Shown: piece after piece, positions 1 through 3,576 of the stretch
Layout: each line of letters opens with the position of its first letter
Numbering within the stretch: the stretch's first letter is position 1
NCBI GenBank assembly: GCA_023489135.1
Contig: JAMDCE010000028.1
Coordinates: forward strand, 1 to 5,348
Reading direction: 5' to 3'
DNA from: Chloroflexota bacterium
Lineage (GTDB): Bacteria > Chloroflexota > Chloroflexia > JAMDCE01
DNA length: 5,348 bases
Notes under the pieces: model-generated
Databases searched by the model: none
What the model was told of the DNA's origin: nothing
The model's input: only the letters and a program-made list of their open reading frames with translations
Position numbers and translations under genes: made by a program

Positions 1-194
1 GGTTCGGCGCTTTTCCCATGCCCTACCTCTTCGGCTTGGCCCTGGATCGCACGGGCGACTACTTCTATGGCTTCGCCGCCATGAGCGTCGTTGGTCTCCT
101 GGGCGTATATGGGGCATTCGCCATGCGGGCGGAGTTCTCCCTGGAGGCCGCGGGGGAACAACGCCTTACTCCGGAAGTGTCTGAGGCCAGGTAG
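1..194 (+). CDS. MFS-type transporter, C-terminal fragment (partial)
   Basis: The gene enters from the left edge in the frame starting at base 3 and ends at TAG 192-194, leaving about 63 residues. The fragment starts with FGAFPMPYLFGLALDRTGDY, followed by a hydrophobic segment rich in Gly, Ala, Val and Leu (about residues 20-42) and then a charged, polar cytoplasmic-looking tail. A short Pro/Gly-rich loop, the L-DRTGDY turn and one last membrane helix match the final transmembrane helices of major facilitator superfamily permeases. In that family such proteins move small solutes across the inner membrane, but nothing here shows the substrate. No terminator hairpin follows. The tRNA-Leu promoter begins 10 bases after the stop. 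The family call rests on a short piece and could be wrong in detail; a C-terminal membrane helix is clear. Confidence 0.7.
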   Translation, partial: FGAFPMPYLFGLALDRTGDYFYGFAAMSVVGLLGVYGAFAMRAEFSLEAAGEQRLTPEVSEAR

Positions 195-204
195 GACGCG
201 CTGG

Positions 205-233
205 TTGCCGGGCAGGAACGCCTTTGCTATAAT
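205..233 (+). promoter_or_regulatory. sigma70-type promoter of tRNA-Leu
   Basis: TTGCCG (205-210) and a perfect TATAAT (228-233) are separated by 17 bases. Transcription would start near 240, three bases before the mature tRNA-Leu 5' end, so the leader would be extremely short. Confidence 0.8.
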
Positions 234-242
234 TTAATATAC

Positions 243-329
243 GCCGAAGCGGTGGAATCGGTAGACACGCAGCGTTCAGGGCAATGTGCCCGTTGGGGCG
301 TGGGAGTTCGAGTCTCCCCTTCGGCACCA
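243..329 (+). tRNA. tRNA-Leu (anticodon CAG)
   Basis: This is a class II tRNA with a long variable arm. The acceptor stem GCCGAAG (243-249) pairs perfectly with CTTCGGC (319-325). The discriminator is A326 and the CCA end is encoded (327-329). The D stem is GTG/CAC (252-254/266-268). The anticodon loop TTCAGGG (275-281) gives anticodon CAG (277-279), which reads CUG leucine codons. The variable arm is GCCC-GTTG-GGGC (288-299). The T arm is GGGAG-TTCGAGT-CTCCC (302-318). One oddity is that the anticodon stem 270-274/282-286 has two non-Watson-Crick positions in a row, G272-A284 and C273-A283. Everything else is intact, so the identity is secure, but whether this copy is fully functional is less certain. 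Confidence 0.93.
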
Positions 330-343
330 CGGGAACCTACAGC

Positions 344-372
344 TTGATTTGGACGCGGCTTTGCCTTATAAT
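344..372 (+). promoter_or_regulatory. sigma70-type promoter of rnpB (and tRNA-His)
   Basis: TTGATT (344-349) and a perfect TATAAT (367-372) are 17 bases apart. The predicted start is near 379, about 33 bases before the first helix of the RNase P RNA. No promoter is seen between rnpB and tRNA-His, so this one probably serves both. Confidence 0.8.
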
Positions 373-412
373 TAGGTCCGTCCGAGAGGGCTGGTCGAGG
401 ATGAGCTTCTCT

Positions 413-767
413 CGCCGGAAGAAAGAAGGATGGTCGCTGGCGCATTCAGGTGCGCTAGAGGAAAGTCCGAGCTGCGCAGAGCGGGGTGCTCAACGAAAGT
501 TGAGGCAGGGCGTCGTGAGGCGCCTTGACAGTCCAGATTGGCACGCTTCCCCGGAGGCGTGAGAGCAACAGAGACCAATACCGCCGCAAGGCGGGGTGAA
601 AAGGGCAATCCTCCCTGCAGCAATCTCCGAATCGGCCGACAAAGACGGTGGCTCGCTGAGGCCGGAAGTCGAGAGCAGTCACGAAGGCGACGACGTGACC
701 GGCCCCTCTGGGGTCGAGACAGATGACCATCTAGAACAGAACTCGGCTTACTCTCTTTCTTCTGGCG
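413..767 (+). ncRNA. rnpB: RNase P RNA (catalytic subunit)
   Basis: This is the ribozyme that removes the 5' leader from tRNA precursors. Conserved region I is GAGGAAAGTCCGAGCT (458-473) and conserved region V is ACAGAACTCGGCTTA (736-750). They form helix P4, and the usual GGG/CCC is here GAG/CTC, so both strands have changed together and pairing is kept. P1 is a long helix 413-426/754-767 with one G-U pair. P2 is GATGGTC/GACCATC (429-435/725-731). P3 is a short hairpin (438-444/451-457). The core has further typical segments, such as ACAGAGA at 568-574 and the CCGCC...GGCGGGGTGAAAAGGG region from 581. The order P1-P2-P3-P4...P2'-P4'-P1' is canonical. The structural subclass was not determined. 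The ends are set by P1. The primary transcript probably starts about 33 bases earlier and continues into tRNA-His. Confidence 0.95.
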
Positions 768-775
768 TGAAGTGT

Positions 776-848
776 GGTGCCTGTAGCTCAATGGCAGAGC
801 ACTGGTCTGTGGAACCAGGGGTTGTGGGTTCGAAACCCATCAGGCACC
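776..848 (+). tRNA. tRNA-His (anticodon GTG)
   Basis: The acceptor stem GTGCCTG (777-783) pairs perfectly with CAGGCAC (841-847). The extra G-1 (776) faces discriminator C848, the identity mark of bacterial tRNA-His. The D stem is GCTC/GAGC (786-789/797-800). The anticodon stem CTGGT/ACCAG (802-806/814-818) encloses the loop CTGTGGA with anticodon GTG (809-811). The T arm is GTGGG-TTCGAAA-CCCAT with a G-U first pair. CCA is not encoded at 849-851 (CCC is there), unlike the Leu and Lys tRNAs nearby, so it would be added by the nucleotidyltransferase. It lies 8 bases after the P1 strand of rnpB with no promoter between them, so it is likely co-transcribed and cut out of that precursor by RNase P itself. 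Confidence 0.97.
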
Positions 849-862
849 CCCAAGGATGAAGC

Positions 863-899
863 GATGAAGGCGGAAGATTGATCTTCCGCCTTCGTTCTT
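863..899 (+). terminator. Rho-independent-like terminator after tRNA-His
   Basis: GAAGGCGGAAGAT (866-878) and its exact complement ATCTTCCGCCTTC (881-893) form a 13-bp stem, which can extend outward by about three pairs including G-U. The tract after it, GTTCTT, is a weak U-run. The stem is strong and sits where the rnpB-tRNA-His unit should end, before the separate tRNA-Lys promoter. Confidence 0.75.
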
Positions 900-915
900 G
901 GCCTCTGCTGGATTT

Positions 916-945
916 TTGACAGAGGGTGCGTCCGTTCGGTATAAT
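916..945 (+). promoter_or_regulatory. sigma70-type promoter of tRNA-Lys
   Basis: A perfect TTGACA (916-921) and a perfect TATAAT (940-945) are separated by 18 bases. The predicted start is near 952, nine bases before the tRNA. No terminator follows tRNA-Lys, so read-through into the integrase gene is possible. Confidence 0.85.
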
Positions 946-960
946 GATTACGTGGCCCGA

Positions 961-1036
961 GACCGCGTAGCTCAGCCGGCAGAGCATCTGACTTTTAATC
1001 AGAGGGTCCAGGGTTCGAATCCCTGCGCGGTCACCA
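961..1036 (+). tRNA. tRNA-Lys (anticodon TTT)
   Basis: A complete class I tRNA. The acceptor stem GACCGCG (961-967) pairs with CGCGGTC (1026-1032). The discriminator is A1033 and CCA is encoded (1034-1036). The D stem is GCTC/GAGC. The anticodon stem TCTGA/TCAGA (987-991/999-1003) holds the loop CTTTTAA with anticodon TTT (994-996). The T arm is CAGGG-TTCGAAT-CCCTG (1009-1025). A tyrosine recombinase gene starts 108 bases downstream in the same direction, the usual arrangement of elements that insert into the 3' end of a tRNA gene and restore it. Confidence 0.98.
1009..1036 (+). other. Probable attachment site (att) in the tRNA-Lys 3' end
   Basis: Integrases of this family commonly recombine within the T arm and acceptor strand of a tRNA gene and leave a direct copy of that 3' segment at the far end of the element. 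The intact tRNA-Lys end followed at once by an element promoter and integrase fits this. The second copy is not inside the window, so the core length cannot be read; the interval marks the most likely region only. Confidence 0.55.
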
Positions 1037-1055
1037 GTTCTTATCTCACGCTCAA

Positions 1056-1122
1056 CAAGACACGATAACTGAATATCGCCAGCGACCGCCTCTTGACACA
1101 GCGCTGCAAGACACTATAATTG
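1056..1122. repeat. Two-copy 16-bp direct repeat in front of the integrase gene
   Basis: CAAGACACGATAACTG (1056-1071) and CAAGACACTATAATTG (1107-1122) match at 14 of 16 positions, with starts 51 bp apart, close to five helical turns. The second copy contains the -10 box TATAAT of the integrase promoter. It may be a pair of integrase arm-type sites or operators for a regulator; either would tie protein binding to shut-off of the promoter. Only two copies were found. Confidence 0.6.
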
Positions 1123-1141
1123 GACAAGATTGGAGGCGGTC
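1084..1141 (+). promoter_or_regulatory. Inverted repeat that can hide the integrase ribosome-binding site in read-through RNA
   Basis: GACCGCCTC (1084-1092) is exactly complementary to GAGGCGGTC (1133-1141). The right arm contains most of the integrase Shine-Dalgarno GGAGG (1132-1136). The left arm lies upstream of the integrase promoter, so RNA started at that promoter lacks it, while RNA running on from tRNA-Lys would carry both arms and could block the site. Confidence 0.55.
1093..1120 (+). promoter_or_regulatory. sigma70-type promoter of the integrase gene
   Basis: A perfect TTGACA (1093-1098) and a perfect TATAAT (1115-1120) are 16 bases apart. The predicted start is near 1127, so the leader before the ATG is only about 17 bases and consists of little more than the Shine-Dalgarno. 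Confidence 0.85.
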
Positions 1142-1143
1142 TC

Positions 1144-2067
1144 ATGTCAACTTCATCCATCACTCAAAACCCCCTGCTCGCCAGTTATCAGCTCCTTGCG
1201 ACGTCTTTTCATCGTTCCCTTTTGGCTGAGAACAAGAGCCCTCGCACCATCCAGACCTACGGGGAAGCTCTCCGCCAATTCGGCGACTTCCTGGTGGCCA
1301 AGGGGATGCCCACCGAACCGGTCAACCTTCACCGTGAGCACGTCGAGGCGTTCATCGCCGACCTTCTGACGCGGTTCAAACCCACCACGGCCGCGAACCG
1401 GTACCGAAGCCTGCAGGCGTTTTTCAAGTGGTGCCTCCAGGAGGGCGAAGTAAAGGCTTCCCCTATGGAGAAAATGAAGCCGCCGCACGTGCCAGAAGAG
1501 CCGCCGGACGTCCTGACCGAAGACGAGCTTAAGGCACTGCTGAAAGCCTGTGACGGTCGAGACTTCGAAGAGCGACGCGACACGGCCATCATTCGCCTCT
1601 TCCTGGACACAGGCATGCGCCTGGCTGAGCTGGCAGGGCTGAAGCTAGAAGATATCGACTTCGAGCACAATATCGCCGCGGTCTTGGGCAAGGGGCGACG
1701 TCCGCGAGCTTGCCCTTTTGGACGTCGGACAGCGCAGGCGCTTGACCGCTATCTTCGCAGTCGGACCCAACACCGCTGCGCTGAAGAGCCTCATCTGTGG
1801 CTTGGTCACGCTGGCCCCATGACTGACAACGGCATTGGCCAGGCCCTGCGTGAACGAGCTAGACAAGCTGGACTCGAGGGCGTTCACCCTCACCTCTTCC
1901 GTCATACCTTCGCGCACCAGTGGCTAGCGGCCGGTGGGAATGAAGGCGATCTTATGAGGCTGGCCGGCTGGCGATCAAGGACCATGCTGGGCCGGTATGG
2001 CGCCAGTGCGGCTGATGAGAGGGCCAGGGAAGCCCACAAGAGGCTTAGCCCGGGAGATAGACTGTAA
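1144..2067 (+). CDS. Tyrosine recombinase (site-specific integrase), 307 aa
   Basis: Cuts and rejoins DNA through a phosphotyrosine link to insert and, with a partner, excise the element. The N-terminal SAM-like core-binding domain spans about residues 15-105 ([20 protein letters not shown]... then the helix [13 protein letters not shown]), and the catalytic domain about 122-300. Catalytic residues are visible in order: Arg159 in DTGMRLAEL, Lys183 in LGKGRR, His250 and Arg253 in [11 protein letters not shown], Trp276 in LAGWRS in the place often held by His, and nucleophile Tyr285 in LGRYG. The length is normal for XerC/D-like phage integrases and the set is complete, so it is probably active. 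ATG 1144 is chosen because GGAGG lies 7 bases upstream; an in-frame TTG at 1120 falls inside the -10 box and is rejected. Its position right behind tRNA-Lys makes it the element's integrase, not a chromosomal XerC/D. No excisionase gene is adjacent. Confidence 0.96.
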   Translation: MSTSSITQNPLLASYQLLATSFHRSLLAENKSPRTIQTYGEALRQFGDFLVAKGMPTEPVNLHREHVEAFIADLLTRFKPTTAANRYRSLQAFFKWCLQEGEVKASPMEKMKPPHVPEEPPDVLTEDELKALLKACDGRDFEERRDTAIIRLFLDTGMRLAELAGLKLEDIDFEHNIAAVLGKGRRPRACPFGRRTAQALDRYLRSRTQHRCAEEPHLWLGHAGPMTDNGIGQALRERARQAGLEGVHPHLFRHTFAHQWLAAGGNEGDLMRLAGWRSRTMLGRYGASAADERAREAHKRLSPGDRL

Positions 2068-2087
2068 GCTAGACCTGAAAACGAATA

Positions 2088-2120
2088 TAGAAAAGCCCCG
2101 CGTGTAACGAGCACCGGGGC
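2088..2120 (-). terminator. Leftward terminator-like hairpin
   Basis: Read on the minus strand, GCCCCG (complement of 2115-2120) and CGGGGC (complement of 2095-2100) close a stem, with a further GTG/CAC inside and one bulged G. The stem is followed by TTTT and an AT-rich tail. On the + strand no U-run follows, so the signal points leftward even though no leftward protein gene lies here. Confidence 0.55.
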
Positions 2121-2151
2121 GATGGCACCCAGCGGGGCAATCGCTAGGGGC
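2088..2151 (-). ncRNA. Candidate small leftward RNA (speculative)
   Basis: A minus-strand promoter (boxes at 2181-2186 and 2158-2163) would start RNA near 2151, and a hairpin with a T-run ends at about 2088, giving an RNA of about 60 nt. It contains two CCCCG segments that could each pair with the terminal CGGGG, so two folds are possible. Without transcription data this remains a prediction from signals alone. Confidence 0.35.
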
Positions 2152-2157
2152 GTTTGC

Positions 2158-2186
2158 ATTCTACCCTACTGACCCGCTTGGCGCAA
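2158..2186 (-). promoter_or_regulatory. Possible leftward promoter
   Basis: On the minus strand TTGCGC (complement of 2181-2186) and TAGAAT (complement of 2158-2163) are 17 bases apart. Each box has one or two deviations from consensus. It gains weight from the terminator-like hairpin about 40 bases downstream in the same direction. Confidence 0.4.
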
Positions 2187-2218
2187 GAACCGGCGGGCTA
2201 TTCATTTAGAGGGAGAGG

Positions 2219-3001
2219 ATGACAGGACAGAAGAGACCGCGTAACACCAAGTTTTGGGAAGAGCAAACCCAATTGATCCTGAAAGCCTTAAGAGCCACGA
2301 TGAATGCCAGAGATATTCAGGCTCGTTGTGCCAGGACGGGCGAGTTGTTGGCTCAAGAGAATGATTGGGAGATTGAGTTCGTGAGCCCTGAAATCGAAGC
2401 ACTAGTCGCAACTCTGCGTTACCGTCGGCCTGAAACCTTTGGAAGCAGCTTCGAGTGCTACGTTGAGTTGGTGCGGTCAAAGTCGCCAGAACTCGATCAC
2501 TTCTTCGGCTCTTTCTTGGGGAATTGGCTGCGCGCAGGCTTGTACGCCAGTGGAGCACCGGGCGGGGTACCGGATTGGCTTGGCGAGCGTTACCCGCGCA
2601 AGATCGCTCATTTCTTGCCTGATAATCCTGGCTATATCAACTCTGAGGGAGGACTGGAGGGGGCAGAACAAGTATTCACAAAGCCACTGTGGCGCAAGCA
2701 AATTGAGGATTACTTCCGGTCCCTCAGTCCAGTTGGCCGCCCGGGCCGTCCTCCTGGAACTGGTATATTCCGTAGTCGCACCGAGTTCATCGAAACGATG
2801 ATGGCTGTCAAACGTGAACTTTCCAAACAGCGAAGGGCATTCTCGGAACCCAACGTTGCCGAATTCTTCAATAGTCACCCCTCGACGCTACCCAATGGGG
2901 CCAATAGTCCCGACGTGCGGCAGTTGCGCCGTTGGTTCAAGGATCCCGGGGGTTTTAACAATTGGTCTGCATTAGATCGCTACCTCAAAACGCTTTCGTA
3001 G
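2219..3001 (+). CDS. Unknown 260-aa protein with probable DNA-binding C-terminus
   Basis: I do not recognise the family. The N-terminal half (about 1-165) is mixed charged and aromatic with no signal peptide or membrane segment, and contains helices such as FWEEQTQLILKALRATM and a stretch SFLGNWLRAGLYASG. Residues 173-180 read GRPGRPPG, an AT-hook-like basic turn. The part after it (about 184-245, EFIETMMAVKRELSKQRRAFSEPNVAEFF... RQLRRWFKDPG) resembles a helix-turn-helix of the kind in which a conserved basic RxLRRW helix ends the domain. I infer a DNA-binding role, perhaps regulation or a replication accessory task, but no function can be named. The start ATG 2219 has GGGAGAGG directly before it, and an in-frame TAG at 2207 excludes a longer form. 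It stands alone, 151 bases from the integrase and 73 from the regulator operon. Confidence 0.85.
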   Translation: MTGQKRPRNTKFWEEQTQLILKALRATMNARDIQARCARTGELLAQENDWEIEFVSPEIEALVATLRYRRPETFGSSFECYVELVRSKSPELDHFFGSFLGNWLRAGLYASGAPGGVPDWLGERYPRKIAHFLPDNPGYINSEGGLEGAEQVFTKPLWRKQIEDYFRSLSPVGRPGRPPGTGIFRSRTEFIETMMAVKRELSKQRRAFSEPNVAEFFNSHPSTLPNGANSPDVRQLRRWFKDPGGFNNWSALDRYLKTLS

Positions 3002-3031
3002 CTCCCCCAATTTTTGTCCTTTTATTGTCCC

Positions 3032-3068
3032 CCTCCTTGCCATTAACCTCCTTGTTGTAGCAAGGAGG
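3032..3068 (+). repeat. Two CCTCCTTG anti-Shine-Dalgarno copies and one CAAGGAGG
   Basis: CCTCCTTG occurs at 3032-3039 and again at 3047-3054; both can pair with CAAGGAGG (3061-3068), the ribosome-binding site of the next gene. Only one can pair at a time, so two alternative hairpins exist with loops of 6 and 21 bases. Confidence 0.65.
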
Positions 3069-3076
3069 TTTCTTTT
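3045..3076 (+). terminator. Terminator-like hairpin that also holds the next gene's Shine-Dalgarno
   Basis: AACCTCCTTG (3045-3054) and CAAGGAGGTT (3061-3070) form a perfect 10-bp stem with loop TTGTAG, followed by TCTTTT (3071-3076). This is a good rho-independent terminator for the 2219-3001 gene. The right arm is also the very strong Shine-Dalgarno AAGGAGG of the regulator gene starting at 3075, so the same hairpin would block translation of RNA that runs through. Confidence 0.75.
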
Positions 3077-3260
3077 GCGGCTGAAACTAGACTTAGACGA
3101 GGAAACCAGCAAGAAACTTGTTGAAGCGGCGGTCTCGGAACGGCGGCCAGTTGTTTGGCAGGCGGAGTTATTGCTCCGGCGCTCCCTAGGCCTTCCATTT
3201 CCTCAACAAGTTAAGGACAGCGACCAACGTATCTCCGAGGGGTCCCTGAATGAGTCGTGA
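3075..3260 (+). CDS. Small ribbon-helix-helix (CopG/Arc-like) regulator, 61 aa
   Basis: The pattern fits the ribbon-helix-helix fold: a short strand RLKLDL (residues 2-7), helix 1 about 8-23 (DEETSKKLVEAAVSERR), a turn, then helix 2 about 25-39 (VVWQAELLLRRSLGL). Alternating residues in the strand would contact the operator as a dimer. The tail after residue 42 is polar and probably disordered. Such proteins usually repress their own operon, or act as antitoxins or excision factors in mobile elements; no toxin is adjacent here. The start is TTG at 3075, chosen because AAGGAGG ends 6 bases before it and no ATG fits. The rare start and the Shine-Dalgarno buried in a hairpin both suggest low, controlled translation. 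The 3' end overlaps the next gene by 11 bases, implying translational coupling. Confidence 0.75.
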   Translation: MRLKLDLDEETSKKLVEAAVSERRPVVWQAELLLRRSLGLPFPQQVKDSDQRISEGSLNES

Positions 3261-3576
3261 GAATGAGCCGCCTGCCGCCTGCCGCCTATCACCGGAAGAG
3301 CTTTCTCTCAGGTCTCTCACTGGCCGGATCGGCGCTCGCGTGCTTCATTCTCGCTATGACTCAAAGCAACTGACGGAAAACGCCCGGAAGTCGTTCCTTG
3401 CCAAGTTTGAGCTTGAGGTCGACCCAAAGCAAGAACTCGATCCAGAAGAGCGCAAGCGCCGCGCGGAGCAACTTCGGAAAGCTCATTTCGCCAGGTTGGC
3501 ATTGGCGAGCTCTAAAGCGCGAAAGCAAAAAGCAAAGAAAGGGCAGATCCGGCAAGAGGTAAGGCGCGATGGTTGA
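3250..3576 (+). CDS. Unknown small basic protein, 108 aa
   Basis: No function can be assigned. The N-terminus (1-20) is Pro/Ala-rich. The middle, LTGRIGARVLHSRYDSKQLT (23-42), leads into helical segments (about 43-57 and 66-86), and the tail from about 67 to 108 is strongly Lys/Arg-rich, suggesting nucleic-acid contact or a partner for the replication protein. I have the impression of similar proteins beside replication genes in actinobacterial and Chloroflexota elements, but cannot confirm it. No membrane segment or cysteine cluster is present. ATG 3250 has GAGGGG 7 bases upstream (3237-3242). The gene overlaps the regulator before it by 11 bases and the primase after it by 8, so all three are probably one operon. 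Codons 5-13 contain a 7-bp tandem repeat. Confidence 0.8.
   Translation: MSRENEPPAACRLSPEELSLRSLTGRIGARVLHSRYDSKQLTENARKSFLAKFELEVDPKQELDPEERKRRAEQLRKAHFARLALASSKARKQKAKKGQIRQEVRRDG
3267..3287 (+). repeat. Three tandem GCCGCCT heptamers
   Basis: GCCGCCT is repeated three times without interruption inside the first 13 codons of the 108-aa gene. The unit is not a multiple of three, so gain or loss of one copy would shift the reading frame. Confidence 0.7.

Larger units (their letters stand above)
2068..2218. other. Intergenic region between integrase and the next gene; no protein gene seen
   Basis: The 151 bases hold three GGGGC blocks on the + strand (ending at 2120, 2138 and 2151), one of which forms a hairpin with GCCCC at 2095-2099, and promoter-like boxes on the minus strand. 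No + strand terminator with a U-run follows the integrase. No clear + strand promoter for the gene at 2219 could be read; the best boxes are weak. Confidence 0.6.

Noticed and set aside
850..852. Encoded CCA end for tRNA-His
   Set aside because: The CCA is shifted by one base relative to discriminator C848, so it would not be the templated 3' end.
284..859. Several open frames of 60-140 codons on both strands across the tRNA and rnpB region
   Set aside because: They overlap well-supported structured RNA genes and have no Shine-Dalgarno or protein-like composition.
748..987. Minus-strand frame of 79 codons across tRNA-His and the terminator
   Set aside because: It is the complement of tRNA-His and a terminator stem; its apparent protein is a reading of RNA gene sequence.
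1120..1143. Longer integrase start at TTG 1120
   Set aside because: It would begin inside the -10 box, before the predicted transcription start, whereas ATG 1144 has GGAGG at the right distance.
2095..2151. Iteron array or CRISPR-like repeats from the three GGGGC blocks
   Set aside because: The shared core is only five or six bases with unequal spacing, too little for either; hairpin formation explains it better.
1902..2159. Minus-strand frame of 85 codons that might explain the leftward signals after the integrase
   Set aside because: Most of it is antisense to the integrase catalytic region, its start has no ribosome site, and the leftward terminator-like hairpin lies inside it rather than after it.
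2202..2878. Minus-strand frames of 118 and 133 codons opposite the 2219-3001 gene
   Set aside because: The + strand frame has a good ribosome site and an intact domain-like C-terminus; the opposite frames look like shadows.
3014..3046. Promoter for the regulator operon from the TTGTCC boxes
   Set aside because: The TTGTCC boxes (3014-3019 and 3025-3030) lie 21 and 10 bases from the only -10-like CATTAA (3041-3046), so neither spacing is acceptable.
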